Positions 54,142 to 62,782 of a stretch of 64,000 nucleotides of DNA are shown piece after piece. This stretch comes from Prochlorococcus marinus (GTDB lineage Bacteria > Cyanobacteriota > Cyanobacteriia > PCC-6307 > Cyanobiaceae): positions 164,319 to 228,318 of the forward strand of contig NZ_CVSX01000041.1 of NCBI RefSeq assembly GCF_001180305.1. The letters are read 5' to 3'. The stretch's first letter is position 1, and every line of letters begins with the position of its first letter. A model generated the notes under the pieces. It saw only the letters and a program-made list of their open reading frames with translations, did no database searches and was not told the DNA's origin. A program made the translations under genes and the position numbers.

Positions 54142-54366
54142 ATGATAATTTCCCTAAATACAGCTTTAGACCTCAAAATTTTCAGTCCTAGTGAGCCTAT
54201 AGGAATATTGATCCTCTTTTTAGGATTAATTTTTACAGGTATGATTTTTTATATTATTTATGCTGTAAGCACTAATAAAGAATCATTGGAAGATAAAAAA
54301 ATAAGAACTAAAAAAGAATATTTACAACAAGAGAAAATAGGAAAATTATTTCCTAAGAAAAAATAA
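54142..54366 (+). CDS. Small single-span membrane protein, 74 aa
   Basis: ATG at 54142 (one codon after TTG at 54139) gives a 74-residue protein with a transmembrane helix near residues 20-41 (IGILILFLGLIFTGMIFYII), then a charged Lys/Glu-rich tail. Function is unknown. It lies 35 bp after the preceding 73-residue membrane protein gene on the same strand. Confidence 0.55.
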   Translation: MIISLNTALDLKIFSPSEPIGILILFLGLIFTGMIFYIIYAVSTNKESLEDKKIRTKKEYLQQEKIGKLFPKKK

Positions 54367-54586
54367 ATTAAATTTTTTACTTATAATAAAGGAGTCTGTT
54401 TATGTTGTTGATTATCTAATCATTAGGTTCTAAAAACATAATTTAAGTTCTTTTAAATCAAACATAATTAAATAAAAATTTTTAACAACTATTTTTATTT
54501 AAGCTAATTTTATATCATGATTTTTAAAGCTGAAATATTTTCAAAACAAATAAAAAATGTTAAAAATAAATAAATCATTATGAACA

Positions 54587-55090
54587 TTGGAGAACTCACC
54601 TCAATATCTATTTCTTGCTAGCGGAGTAAAGAATGAAGAAGGGTTTTGGGTTGTAGGAGTTAAAAATTCTGATAAAGATATCGAGGAAGATAAAAATCTT
54701 TTAGATTGCCATAGAAAAGAATTAATAGGAAATGAAACAGCAAAAGATATTCTTTACGCTATTAACTTAAACATAAATAATTTATTCAATGAACTAAGAA
54801 ATAAAAATCACTTAATTAAAAGACCTTCCATTGGGATTTCTTTTGATATCCCACTAGATGTTTTGGAAAGTATTTTTGATTTTTGGTTAGATATTTATAA
54901 AGATCAAGAAGCTTGGGAAACTTGTATAGGTCTTCTTAAAATTAGAAAAAGAATTTCTCTAAAAAACCTTATAGAAAGCGAAAGTTTGAAAGGTAACTCT
55001 AAAAAATGGGCTATAAAAGTTGAAACATTACATACTTATGTCCCTAATTCACCTAGGATTGAGAAGTTAAATGATCCAATGTGGAAATAA
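54587..55090 (+). CDS. Hypothetical soluble protein, 167 aa
   Basis: The 167-residue soluble protein has the segments EGFWVVGVKNSDKDI, RPSIGISFDIPLDVLESIFD and KKWAIKVETLHTYVP. No known motif is found. The start is TTG at 54587, with an in-frame stop two codons upstream, so no earlier start is possible. It heads a short plus-strand run that ends in the phosphoribosyltransferase/deoxyribosyltransferase pair. Confidence 0.6.
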   Translation: MENSPQYLFLASGVKNEEGFWVVGVKNSDKDIEEDKNLLDCHRKELIGNETAKDILYAINLNINNLFNELRNKNHLIKRPSIGISFDIPLDVLESIFDFWLDIYKDQEAWETCIGLLKIRKRISLKNLIESESLKGNSKKWAIKVETLHTYVPNSPRIEKLNDPMWK

Positions 55091-55163
55091 TACTACTATT
55101 AAATAATCAATTTATTTACTTCGTAAGATATTTAAGTAAAAATGAAATTATTTAATAACTAAA

Positions 55164-55349
55164 ATGAACAAACCTTATTCTTTTAGTAATGATCAAATGA
55201 ACGGAATTGTTGAAGATACTTACTCCAACATAATTAAAGAATGTGAAAATTTAAAAAAAAATACTAATTGCCCAAACGAGCAAGTAGTTGCACTATTAAG
55301 TGTAATCGCATCAAATTTCGCCACTACAAATGAAAAAAGCGAAAATTAA
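55164..55349 (+). CDS. Hypothetical protein, 61 aa
   Basis: The 61-residue soluble protein has one helical stretch (QMNGIVEDTYSNIIKECENL) and CPNEQVVALLSVIASNFA near the end. No family is recognised. It is 4 bp upstream of the phosphoribosyltransferase start and probably belongs to the same transcript. Confidence 0.5.
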   Translation: MNKPYSFSNDQMNGIVEDTYSNIIKECENLKKNTNCPNEQVVALLSVIASNFATTNEKSEN

Positions 55350-55353
55350 AATT

Positions 55354-55746
55354 ATGAGTTACTTTACATGGAGCGAATTTGATAAGAGCGTAGAACATAT
55401 AGCTAAGAAATGTAATCTTTTAGAATTTTCTGGGATATATGGAGTTCCACGAGGTGGTTTATGTCTAGCTGTAGCACTCAGCCATAAATTAAAAATTAAT
55501 TTGATTTCAGAACCAATAAAAAATTCACTTATAGTAGACGATATTTATGAAACTGGCTATACATTAAACACCTTCAAAAACATTGAGGGAGCTAAGTTTT
55601 TTGTGATATTTAGTAAAAATAAACCAACATGGTGGAATAGCGTATATATATCAAAAAAAAGTGAGTGGATAGTGTTTCCCTGGGAAGACTCTTTAAATTC
55701 TCAAAGTGATCGAAACGATTACATTAAAAAAAGAGGCCTAAGTTGA
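55354..55746 (+). CDS. Small type I phosphoribosyltransferase-like protein
   Basis: The 130-residue protein has the PRPP-binding signature VDDIYETGYT (residues about 62-71), preceded by GIYGVPRGGLCLAVAL, the substrate-binding motif pattern of hypoxanthine/xanthine-type enzymes. It may salvage a nucleobase. It is shorter than usual XPRT/HPRT enzymes. The ATG at 55354 is preferred to the frame's upstream TTG/ATG. Its stop overlaps the TTG start of the deoxyribosyltransferase by 4 bp, so they are translated together. Confidence 0.78.
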   Translation: MSYFTWSEFDKSVEHIAKKCNLLEFSGIYGVPRGGLCLAVALSHKLKINLISEPIKNSLIVDDIYETGYTLNTFKNIEGAKFFVIFSKNKPTWWNSVYISKKSEWIVFPWEDSLNSQSDRNDYIKKRGLS

Positions 55747-56201
55747 AAAAGAAATTATATTTAGCTAATCCTTATGGATTTTCAAAACAATCTAAAAACT
55801 TATTGTATGAATTTATTAATATATTCAATAATTTAAATATAGAAGTTTTTGAACCTTTTGAAAGGTCAAAGGACATAATACAAAAAGACGATAACTGGGC
55901 ATATGACCTAGCAGAAAGTAATTTTCATGATTTAAAAAACTGTGATTGTATTTTCGCAATTGTTAATGGAATTCCCCCAGATGAAGGTGTAATGATTGAA
56001 TTGGGGATCGCAATTGCTTTAAAAAAGAAAATCTTTTTATTCAGAGATGATTTTAGAAATTGTTCTGATAATAATCAATACCCATTAAATCTAATGCTTT
56101 TTCTTGGTCTGCCTAGAGATAATTGGGAAAAATATTATTTTGAATCCTTGCAAGATATAAAGGATGATAAAAAAGGATTTGTGGAGTGGGCAAAAAAATA
56201 A
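55743..56201 (+). CDS. Nucleoside 2-deoxyribosyltransferase
   Basis: The 152-residue protein matches nucleoside 2-deoxyribosyltransferase, which exchanges bases between deoxynucleosides. LANPYGFS opens the substrate site, ILAESNF-like residues (YDLAESNFHDLKNCDCIFAI) follow, and the catalytic glutamate is in DEGVMIELGIAIAL. With the preceding phosphoribosyltransferase it makes a compact nucleobase/nucleoside salvage pair. TTG start at 55743. The length is normal. Confidence 0.85.
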   Translation: MKKKLYLANPYGFSKQSKNLLYEFINIFNNLNIEVFEPFERSKDIIQKDDNWAYDLAESNFHDLKNCDCIFAIVNGIPPDEGVMIELGIAIALKKKIFLFRDDFRNCSDNNQYPLNLMLFLGLPRDNWEKYYFESLQDIKDDKKGFVEWAKK

Positions 56202-56282
56202 AGTAAAAGTGAAATAATTGAGATAAAGATAAATTTAAAATAACTCTGGTAAGATGTTAGAATATGATTTATTTAGAAAATT

Positions 56283-56459
56283 TTGACTCAAGTTACAGTT
56301 GGAGAGAATGAGGGTATTGAATCTGCCCTTAGAAGATTTAAAAGGCAAGTATCTAAATCAGGGATTTTTGCAGATTTAAAAAGACTTAGGCATCATGAGA
56401 CGCCTATAGAAAAATACAAAAGAAAATTGCAACAAAGAAGAAAAGCAAGAAGAAGATAA
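56283..56459 (+). CDS. rpsU: 30S ribosomal protein S21
   Basis: The 58-residue basic protein reads [20 protein letters not shown] and ends [11 protein letters not shown], which is S21. The start is TTG at 56283; no ATG in frame is available upstream within the usual distance. S21 sits near the anti-Shine-Dalgarno end of 16S rRNA. It is flanked by intergenic regions and probably has its own promoter, as is common for rpsU in cyanobacteria. Confidence 0.93.
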
Positions 56460-56536
56460 CCTGCAATTTGGGATGTAGATTAATATTTATCTTTTATTAT
56501 TACTTCTATAGTAAATTAAACTTTAAATAAGTCTTG

Positions 56537-56881
56537 TTATTTAAGTTTTTTTAGCTTCTTAACAAGATTTATACCGACACCAGATACTGCAAGAAGATCT
56601 TTTTCATCTGCAGCCATGATAGCTTTTGTTGTTTTAAATCCAGCCTCATACAAAGCCTTAGCACTTTTAGCTCCAACACCAGGCAGTGAAGTTAAGGAAT
56701 CAAAATTTTTCTTTGAACTAACTGATTTTGATTTGGCTTTTGCCTTTGTTTTTGTTTTTGTTTTTGTTTTTGAAGATTTTGTAGACTTAGTTAGTTTTTT
56801 TTCTTTCTTTAAAGGCGTTTCAGAGATTACTGCACTTTTAAATAGAATTGATTTTAGTTTACCTAGAAATTTAGAAATCAT
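56537..56881 (-). CDS. Helix-hairpin-helix protein with Lys/Thr-rich linker
   Basis: The 114-residue protein has a basic N-terminal ~25 residues, a low-complexity linker of alternating Lys-Thr/Ala/Ser (about residues 34-56), and C-terminal helix-hairpin-helix motifs (LTSLPGVGAKSAKALYEAGF and LLAVSGVGINLVKKLKK), typical of non-specific DNA binding. Homologues are annotated DUF4332 or HhH proteins. The linker is encoded by a hexanucleotide repeat (listed separately), so its length may vary between strains. Confidence 0.75.
   Translation of the reverse strand: MISKFLGKLKSILFKSAVISETPLKKEKKLTKSTKSSKTKTKTKTKAKAKSKSVSSKKNFDSLTSLPGVGAKSAKALYEAGFKTTKAIMAADEKDLLAVSGVGINLVKKLKKLK
56748..56771. repeat. 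GTTTTT hexanucleotide microsatellite, 4 perfect units
   Basis: Four contiguous GTTTTT units lie inside the HhH gene and encode Lys-Thr dipeptides on the reverse strand. The 3-multiple unit length keeps the frame, so expansion or contraction would change only linker length. Confidence 0.9.
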
Positions 56882-57154
56882 TGCAATGTATAAGTAATAA
56901 AATTAAATTCTCAATCTATATATTCTATCAAACTCTAAGAAGAATTAATAACAAAAATAGATGATTGAATAAAGTTAATTTATTTACATTTATATAAAGA
57001 CACATATTTAATATTAATGCAAGCTTATGGGCCATTGTAACTGATATTATGTTTTTAAAAATTTTTAGAAAAATGAAAATTGTACTTTTCCAAATTAAAA
57101 GTATTTACTTACTAATAGTAAAATGAGAATCTTAATAGAAATCAGAGCATATTA

Positions 57155-57751
57155 ATGAAGCTTATATTTATAAGTGGTCCTTCTGGTAGTGGTAAAACGA
57201 CCTTATCAAAACAAATAATAGGAAAAGTTAAAAATGGTATTATTTTGAGTACAGACAACTATTATAAAGTAGGGCTTATAAGTAAATTACTCTCAAAATT
57301 CGTAGAAGGTTATTTCGATAAAAGTATTAGCTTTAATTACAAACTATTTAAAAAGGATTTTAATTTTATTATTAATAATAAAATTTCCATACATGAGCGA
57401 TCTTATAATTTCAAAAAGAAAACAATAAAAAGTAAATTAAACGAAATGAATAATGTAAATTATTTAATTATTGAAGGAATTTTTGCTAGGGAATTTTCAA
57501 ACACATTATGTAATCAAAATTATTCATTTTTAGAATTAAGAATTAGTAAAAATGAGTGTATGAACAGAGTTGTCCAAAGAGATTTAAAAGAAAGGGGAAA
57601 GGCAAAAAAACAAGCTGAGGATGATTTCATAAAATCATGGAATATTTATAATCAGAAATTCAAAAATAAAAATATAAAAATTAATGCAAATGAATTCAAT
57701 ATCACAAAAAAAACTAATATTGATAAAGTTCTTAAAAAATTATTTGAATGA
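57155..57751 (+). CDS. Uridine kinase-like P-loop protein
   Basis: The 198-residue protein opens with Walker A ISGPSGSGKTTLSKQ, and has STDNYYKVGL (uridine kinase-like Asp/Tyr pattern), LIIEGIFA (Walker B-like), and a lid-type LVVQRDLKERGK pattern near the C-terminus. It probably phosphorylates a nucleoside, although other substrates are possible. It overlaps the convergent FAD oxidoreductase gene by 12 bp. Confidence 0.78.
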   Translation: MKLIFISGPSGSGKTTLSKQIIGKVKNGIILSTDNYYKVGLISKLLSKFVEGYFDKSISFNYKLFKKDFNFIINNKISIHERSYNFKKKTIKSKLNEMNNVNYLIIEGIFAREFSNTLCNQNYSFLELRISKNECMNRVVQRDLKERGKAKKQAEDDFIKSWNIYNQKFKNKNIKINANEFNITKKTNIDKVLKKLFE

Positions 57752-58927
57752 TTTTTTAAATTTCTCATATAATTTTAAAGCACTAAAAATTGAACCTTCA
57801 ATCCTCCCAAATCCTTCTCCTTCAAACCAATCTCCACAAAATCCAATTCTATATTTACTACTTAATTGTAAAGACAATGGTACTGCGCATCCACAAGGTT
57901 GTGAAGCTCTCCATTTCATAATAGAGATGCCCTCATTACAAATTAATTGATTTACTGAAGTATTATTAATAAACAATTTGTTGAAATTTGAAAATATTGT
58001 TTCTTTAAAAAAATCTTCATCTTTTTTATTTATATAAGAATTAATAAAATCTATATTTTTTGTATGTATTACGATTCCTAATTTGTTGTTATCTTGTAAC
58101 TGAAAAATAACCCTCTCAAATTTATATTTATCCTCCAGATTTTTTTCTAAATAAAAATATCTATATTTCCGAGAATAAAAATCTTTATAACTATAATTTT
58201 CATCTGTATAGATTAAAAAAGTTAGCCTAGGAATAAATGATTGTTTATCCAGAAAATTTAAAAGCAAATCGATTTTCTTATCTTTCTTTTTAGGAATAGC
58301 TTTTCTTAAAGGAATTTTATTTATGTTCAATATTTTCAAAGACCTTTTATGTATTAATAAATTACTTGAGCAAATAAGATATTTAGATTTGAATTGATCT
58401 CCGTTTTTAGAAGTTAAATTCCATTCATAATCATTAAACTCTAAATCTACTATTAAAGTTTCAAAAAATAAATCAATCTTATCCCTTAAATTATTAAACT
58501 CAATTATCTTTTGGGATAACTCACCCATGGGGAAAGAAGAAACATAACTAGTCCCTGAACAAAATTCAGATTTCTTAATAGCATCTAATTTAGTTTCATC
58601 TGAGAGAGAAATTACTTCTGAATCGTCAATTTTAATAAATTTATTTTGTAATAATTCATCAATATAATTTTTTAATAGAAGATTATCTTTTCTATTACTT
58701 ATATTAAAGTTTGGAGAACCATGGTTTAGTTTCCATCCTTTAAATCTTTTGCTTATCCTTGTACTTGATCTTCCCCCTAGTCCCCGCCCAACCTCAATTA
58801 TTGCAATTTTTTTTGTAATGTTATTTTGAAGATATCTTGAAGCAAAAACGCATGCAGATATTCCTCCACCTATTATTAATAAATCATATGAAAAATCTCT
58901 TTTCCCAATTCTGGAATTACTAGACAT
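57740..58927 (-). CDS. FAD-dependent oxidoreductase, renalase/amine-oxidase-like
   Basis: The 395-residue protein has an N-terminal FAD-binding fold (DLLIIGGGISACVFASRYL, residues about 15-33; acidic IIEVGRGLGGRSSTR) and the FAD C-terminal motif FCGDWFEGEGFGRIEGSIFSA near residue 365. That pattern is like renalase-type or other amine/carotenoid oxidoreductases. The catalytic target is not readable. Its start is 5 bp after the stop of the MetF-like gene, so the two form an operon. Confidence 0.75.
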   Translation of the reverse strand: MSSNSRIGKRDFSYDLLIIGGGISACVFASRYLQNNITKKIAIIEVGRGLGGRSSTRISKRFKGWKLNHGSPNFNISNRKDNLLLKNYIDELLQNKFIKIDDSEVISLSDETKLDAIKKSEFCSGTSYVSSFPMGELSQKIIEFNNLRDKIDLFFETLIVDLEFNDYEWNLTSKNGDQFKSKYLICSSNLLIHKRSLKILNINKIPLRKAIPKKKDKKIDLLLNFLDKQSFIPRLTFLIYTDENYSYKDFYSRKYRYFYLEKNLEDKYKFERVIFQLQDNNKLGIVIHTKNIDFINSYINKKDEDFFKETIFSNFNKLFINNTSVNQLICNEGISIMKWRASQPCGCAVPLSLQLSSKYRIGFCGDWFEGEGFGRIEGSIFSALKLYEKFKKSFK

Positions 58928-58932
58928 TATCT

Positions 58933-59733
58933 CTAATTTTTAAAGAAACTATATAGATAATCAAGTTTGTCTGATGATGTAAAGTCAGTTTCAATTACCG
59001 GGGTAATATTATTGTTTTTATAAAAACAAACTAAATCTTTTGTAAAATTATTAAAGTCATATAACGAATATAAAAAATTTTCTGATATGTAAACTCCTTT
59101 CCAAGGACGAAATTTAAACCTAGCTATAAATTGTTTTGAAGGAATTAATAAACTGCCAAAAAGATTTATTTTTTCTTGTTTTGCAACTTTCTTAAGATAA
59201 GTCAACTCATTTTGAAGTGCTTTAATATCTGTTCCATATTGAAACCAAATTGAATTTATTAATCCAGAAGAAAGTTTCTTTTCAAATCTTTCTCTTTCTG
59301 AAGTATCATTATAATATTTTTTCAAATATGGATTATAAGCTATTCCTAATTTAACTTTTAAGTTTTTTTCTTCTTTTATTTTATTTAAAACATTAATTGC
59401 GTGAAAGTTTTTTTTCTTAATAGATCCTGACACAAGGAGAATTTCATAATTTCTATTTGAAAAAGAATTTTTTAAAAAATCTAAAAGAAGTTGGTATGAA
59501 TTTTCTTTATTTTGAGAGTATTGATGATATAGACTATAGTGATACGTAACATTAAAATCATTGTAATTTTTTGATATAAATTTATTTGATAAATTAAAAA
59601 ATTCCTTCTTGATGTTCCCCTTACAGGGTATGTTAATATTCTTTATTTTATTAAATTTACAAAATTTAAGTTTATTTTCTAACTGCGAAATATTTTTAAA
59701 TGACAATTCAAATCTTAAATTACTAATCATCAA
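58933..59733 (-). CDS. MetF-like TIM-barrel protein, unusual
   Basis: The 266-residue protein has a TIM-barrel sequence pattern reminiscent of methylenetetrahydrofolate reductase (MetF): EILLVSGSIKKKNF (strand with folate/flavin site), LKVKLGIAYNPYLKKY, GLINSIWFQYGTDIKALQNE, and LFGSLLIPSKQFIARFKFRPWKGVY. It differs from true MetF in length and in having no obvious flavin signature, so function is uncertain. It is cotranscribed with the FAD oxidoreductase at 57740-58927. Confidence 0.55.
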   Translation of the reverse strand: MMISNLRFELSFKNISQLENKLKFCKFNKIKNINIPCKGNIKKEFFNLSNKFISKNYNDFNVTYHYSLYHQYSQNKENSYQLLLDFLKNSFSNRNYEILLVSGSIKKKNFHAINVLNKIKEEKNLKVKLGIAYNPYLKKYYNDTSERERFEKKLSSGLINSIWFQYGTDIKALQNELTYLKKVAKQEKINLFGSLLIPSKQFIARFKFRPWKGVYISENFLYSLYDFNNFTKDLVCFYKNNNITPVIETDFTSSDKLDYLYSFFKN

Positions 59734-59761
59734 TTAGTACATATAATTTATCTTAAATATC

Positions 59762-59995
59762 TTAACGAAAACATGCATCTGCTACGACTCTTAGTTTTGA
59801 GGTTACATTTTTATTATTACCCCTAATTAAATAGCTAGGAGAAACTTCCAATACTGCTTTAAAAGAAATTTTATCTTCTGCTGACTTTTCAATGATTTCA
59901 TTGAAACATTTCCAATTCCTTGAAAGCAATATTCCTGGCCAGGATAAATAAAGACCAATAAAAACTCCTGAAAATAGAAACAAAAAATATCGCAT
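59762..59995 (-). CDS. Small exported hypothetical protein, 77 aa
   Basis: The 77-residue protein has an N-terminal signal-anchor helix (MRYFLFLFSGVFIGLYLSWP), followed by a soluble domain with paired cysteines (NWKCFNEIIEKSAEDK and VVADACFR). No family is recognised. It lies 28 bp upstream of the MetF-like gene on the same strand, so it may be the first gene of that operon. Confidence 0.55.
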   Translation of the reverse strand: MRYFLFLFSGVFIGLYLSWPGILLSRNWKCFNEIIEKSAEDKISFKAVLEVSPSYLIRGNNKNVTSKLRVVADACFR

Positions 59996-60156
59996 ATTTT
60001 AAAGATTTAACAACATAATCAATATTAACTATAAAAAGTACTAGCTTATTATAAAAATATTTAATTAATTTCTTGTTGTCTTATAAAATCATTTATTTTT
60101 GAAAGATTTTAATGAACTTGAGAGGTTAGAATATCAACAAAGTAATTTAAAAAAAT

Positions 60157-60561
60157 ATGGCAAGCCAAGATTATCTAATTGCGATAGCATTAATAGAGCA
60201 AAACCTTGTTAGAGCAATGCCTCTTGGAGGAAAAGAAGTTAAAGATAATTTAGAGGATCCAGAAAATTTCAAGAAACTTGGAGAAGAAGTTGTTCTAAAT
60301 CTACTACTCAGAGTATTTCAAAGAAGTGATGAAGGTGCATTGAAAAGGGCCTCTGAAGATAGAGGGTTACTTTTGGTTCATATGCATCCTAAAAGAATGC
60401 AAAAAGAACTTCCATTTATTAAATCTGAATGGATAAGAGATGGAGATACACAACAATTCTTAAAATACCTTGGCAATCTTTCTAAAGAAGTATGGACTGC
60501 ATCATTTATAAAGTACAAAGGTATTGAATTTACCTCAATCTCAAAAAATGAAGAAATCTAA
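60157..60561 (+). CDS. Conserved cyanobacterial hypothetical protein, 134 aa
   Basis: The 134-residue soluble protein has mixed alpha/beta character with the segments MPLGGKEVKDNLEDPENFKK, RASEDRGLLLVHMHPKR and WTASFIKYKGIEFTS. I recognise it only as a picocyanobacterial conserved protein of unknown function. It converges with the peptidase E gene. Confidence 0.68.
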   Translation: MASQDYLIAIALIEQNLVRAMPLGGKEVKDNLEDPENFKKLGEEVVLNLLLRVFQRSDEGALKRASEDRGLLLVHMHPKRMQKELPFIKSEWIRDGDTQQFLKYLGNLSKEVWTASFIKYKGIEFTSISKNEEI

Positions 60562-60585
60562 AATACATATATAGATAATTTCTTT

Positions 60586-61266
60586 TTATAGGATTTCTTT
60601 CTTTAAATTATTATTCTCCTTTGAGACTCTAAAACACTTCTTACCATTACCAAAATCTATTGAGAAATATTCAAAATCATTTTTGACGTGCAATGCACAA
60701 TTACCTTCAATACAAATACAAGATTTAATAATTTCTCTATTTATAACATCATTAACATAAGGTTCCCTATCTTTTTCTTCATCAAAATGTGGGCAGGCAA
60801 TGCCTTCAACTATTCCTAAACAATCAATTATGGATAATTCTTCAGCATAAGAATCAGTTATACCTTTATCAAACCAACAAATAGCCCCAGCACTTACGCC
60901 ACTCATAATAATTCCTTTTTCATAAGCATTTCGCAAAATTTCATGGAAATTCCATTCTTTCCAGACAGCTAACATACTTTTTGTATTTCCTCCGCCAACA
61001 TAAATGATGTCTTGCGTTAAAACTTTATCTTCTAAGTTTTCTGTTCTAGAGAAAAAATCTATATGGCTTGTAATGCAATCTAGTTGAGAAAATGCTCTAT
61101 AAAAATTTAGTTTGTATAAACTACTATCACCAGAAGCCGTTGGAACAAAGCAAATTTTTGGTCTTTTTTTATTATTTAATGAAATTATATATTTTTCAAT
61201 TTCAAGAGAGCCTAAAGAACGTCCAAACCCTCCTCCACCAATTGCGACTATATTTTTACTAGGCAT
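60586..61266 (-). CDS. Peptidase E / cyanophycinase-family (S51) hydrolase
   Basis: The 226-residue protein belongs to the S51 family. The nucleophile is the Ser of GVSAGAICWF (residues about 119-128), preceded by GGGNTKSMLAVW. Family members include alpha-aspartyl dipeptidase PepE and cyanophycinase. Its short length suggests the dipeptidase form. The starting motif NIVAIGGGGFGRS is typical. Confidence 0.85.
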   Translation of the reverse strand: MPSKNIVAIGGGGFGRSLGSLEIEKYIISLNNKKRPKICFVPTASGDSSLYKLNFYRAFSQLDCITSHIDFFSRTENLEDKVLTQDIIYVGGGNTKSMLAVWKEWNFHEILRNAYEKGIIMSGVSAGAICWFDKGITDSYAEELSIIDCLGIVEGIACPHFDEEKDREPYVNDVINREIIKSCICIEGNCALHVKNDFEYFSIDFGNGKKCFRVSKENNNLKKEIL

Positions 61267-61286
61267 ATTAAATAGAAGCTTTGATT

Positions 61287-61757
61287 ATGAATTTAAGACA
61301 AATTACCATTAAAGATCAACTGGAATTAAAAAAGGTTTATTTTGATTCAATTCAATCTTTAGATGAAAAAATTTATAGTAAAGAGCAAAAAAGGGCTTGG
61401 TCAAGCCAAGCTTGGAATAATCTAAATTTTGATAAGTCAATAACTAAAGGGAAAGGATGGCTTTTAAGTGAACAAGGAATAATTATTGCTTTTGCCACAA
61501 GATATCCCATAGATAGGATTGCTTTATTTTACTGTAAAGGTAAATTCCAAAGAAAAGGTTGTGGCTCTAAATTACTTAATAAATTAGAATATGAAGCTAA
61601 AAAAGAAGGTTTAGATTCTCTTTCAACTGAAGCAAGCTTAATAAGTTATGAATTATTTCTTAAAAATGAATGGAAAATTATACGTAAAGAAAAAGTAATT
61701 ATAAATAACATTTTTTTTGAAAGATATAAAATGACTAAAACTATAAGAGTTAATTAA
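61287..61757 (+). CDS. GNAT-family N-acetyltransferase
   Basis: The 156-residue protein has the GNAT acetyl-CoA-binding pattern in FYCKGKFQRKGCGSKLLNKLE (R-x-x-G-x-G/S type) and LSTEASLISYELFLKNEW near the C-terminus. The substrate is unknown. ATG at 61287 is preferred to TTG at 61281. It is divergent from the peptidase E gene with only a ~20-bp spacer, so the promoters overlap. Confidence 0.83.
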   Translation: MNLRQITIKDQLELKKVYFDSIQSLDEKIYSKEQKRAWSSQAWNNLNFDKSITKGKGWLLSEQGIIIAFATRYPIDRIALFYCKGKFQRKGCGSKLLNKLEYEAKKEGLDSLSTEASLISYELFLKNEWKIIRKEKVIINNIFFERYKMTKTIRVN

Positions 61758-61763
61758 CTAATA

Positions 61764-62087
61764 GTGTCTAGCAAAAGTAAAAGATTAATTCTAATTCAAA
61801 GAGTTCTAATTTGGACGTTATACTTTTTTTCAGGAATTATACTTTATTCAAAAAAAGGTATTTTACCTTATACATTTATTACTTTTTCAAGAATTATTTA
61901 TCCATTATCTATATTTTGGCTACAAATAAGATTAAAAAAAAGGACCAAATTCTTGCATATTGATTCAAAAATGACCACTTCGCAGTTATGGTTCAATTTA
62001 TTGCCCGTTATTGCATCTCTATTAACTGTAATTTTTTCTTTAACTAATGCTTTTTTATATGTTCTAGGAACATCAATTAATTCTTAA
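61764..62087 (+). CDS. Membrane protein, unknown, 107 aa
   Basis: The 107-residue protein has three hydrophobic segments (RVLIWTLYFFSGIILYS, FSRIIYPLSIFWLQI and LPVIASLLTVIFSLTNAFLY), separated by basic loops. GTG start at 61764. It is 6 bp from the acetyltransferase gene, so the two are probably cotranscribed. No family is recognised. Confidence 0.6.
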   Translation: MSSKSKRLILIQRVLIWTLYFFSGIILYSKKGILPYTFITFSRIIYPLSIFWLQIRLKKRTKFLHIDSKMTTSQLWFNLLPVIASLLTVIFSLTNAFLYVLGTSINS

Positions 62088-62201
62088 ATAAATTAATTAT
62101 TTCCTAATTGGATTAGAAGATTCTCTCATAAAAAACATAATGTAAAGAAATTTGCCTTTTAAATATATTTGTTTAAATTTTAAATAGTGATCAATACAAT
62201 C

Positions 62202-62351
62202 ATGAAAAATATTTCATTAAAGGGAAATATTGATTTTGATAAAAAAAAAGATACTAATGATTATGAGTTGTTCTCTCTAAAAATCACAGATAGTTTATAT
62301 AAAAAAGATATTGGAAAATTTCTTGAGACGCTCTCCTCTCACTTTATTTAG
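62202..62351 (+). CDS. Small soluble hypothetical protein, 49 aa
   Basis: ATG at 62202 gives a 49-residue charged protein (KKKDTNDYELFSLKITDSLY) with no motif. Coding is plausible because the frame is clean and lies in an otherwise gene-free stretch, but it is short. Confidence 0.38.
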   Translation: MKNISLKGNIDFDKKKDTNDYELFSLKITDSLYKKDIGKFLETLSSHFI

Positions 62352-62441
62352 AAAAATATTTTTTTCTAATCTTCAAATTCAAACAGTACTATTGATAAAT
62401 AAAAATTTAAGCGATAATAAGTAAAATCCTAGATATTCCCA

Positions 62442-62759
62442 ATGCAATTATTTCTTGCTGACTGCCAATTCCCTGATATCGAGAATCAAGTAAAAGCTTA
62501 TCAATTATTTGTGGAGGCTTGGGAAAACGGTGAAATTGCCAAATCAGATAAAACGGACAAATTTGAGATGTTATTTAGAGTGCATGCTCCAGGAGAAGGT
62601 AGGGTAGTTTGTTTATGTAAAGCACATAGTGATAAAGAAATTTTTGCACATTTTGCTCCATGGAGAGCTAAATTTGGAATACATATGGAATTTACACCTG
62701 TAATAAGTTGTCAAAATATTGTTGATTACCATAAGGATTTATTTAAAACTTTAGGGTAA
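62442..62759 (+). CDS. DUF3303 family protein
   Basis: The 105-residue protein matches DUF3303, a ferredoxin-like (dimeric alpha/beta-barrel-like) family found in cyanobacteria and others. It has AYQLFVEAWENG, PGEGRVVCLCKAHSDKEIFA and FAPWRAKFGIHMEFTPVI. The function is unknown. It starts at ATG 62442, and no operon partner is evident. Confidence 0.83.
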   Translation: MQLFLADCQFPDIENQVKAYQLFVEAWENGEIAKSDKTDKFEMLFRVHAPGEGRVVCLCKAHSDKEIFAHFAPWRAKFGIHMEFTPVISCQNIVDYHKDLFKTLG

Positions 62760-62782
62760 TTAGCTTAGATCTCAAATTTATC

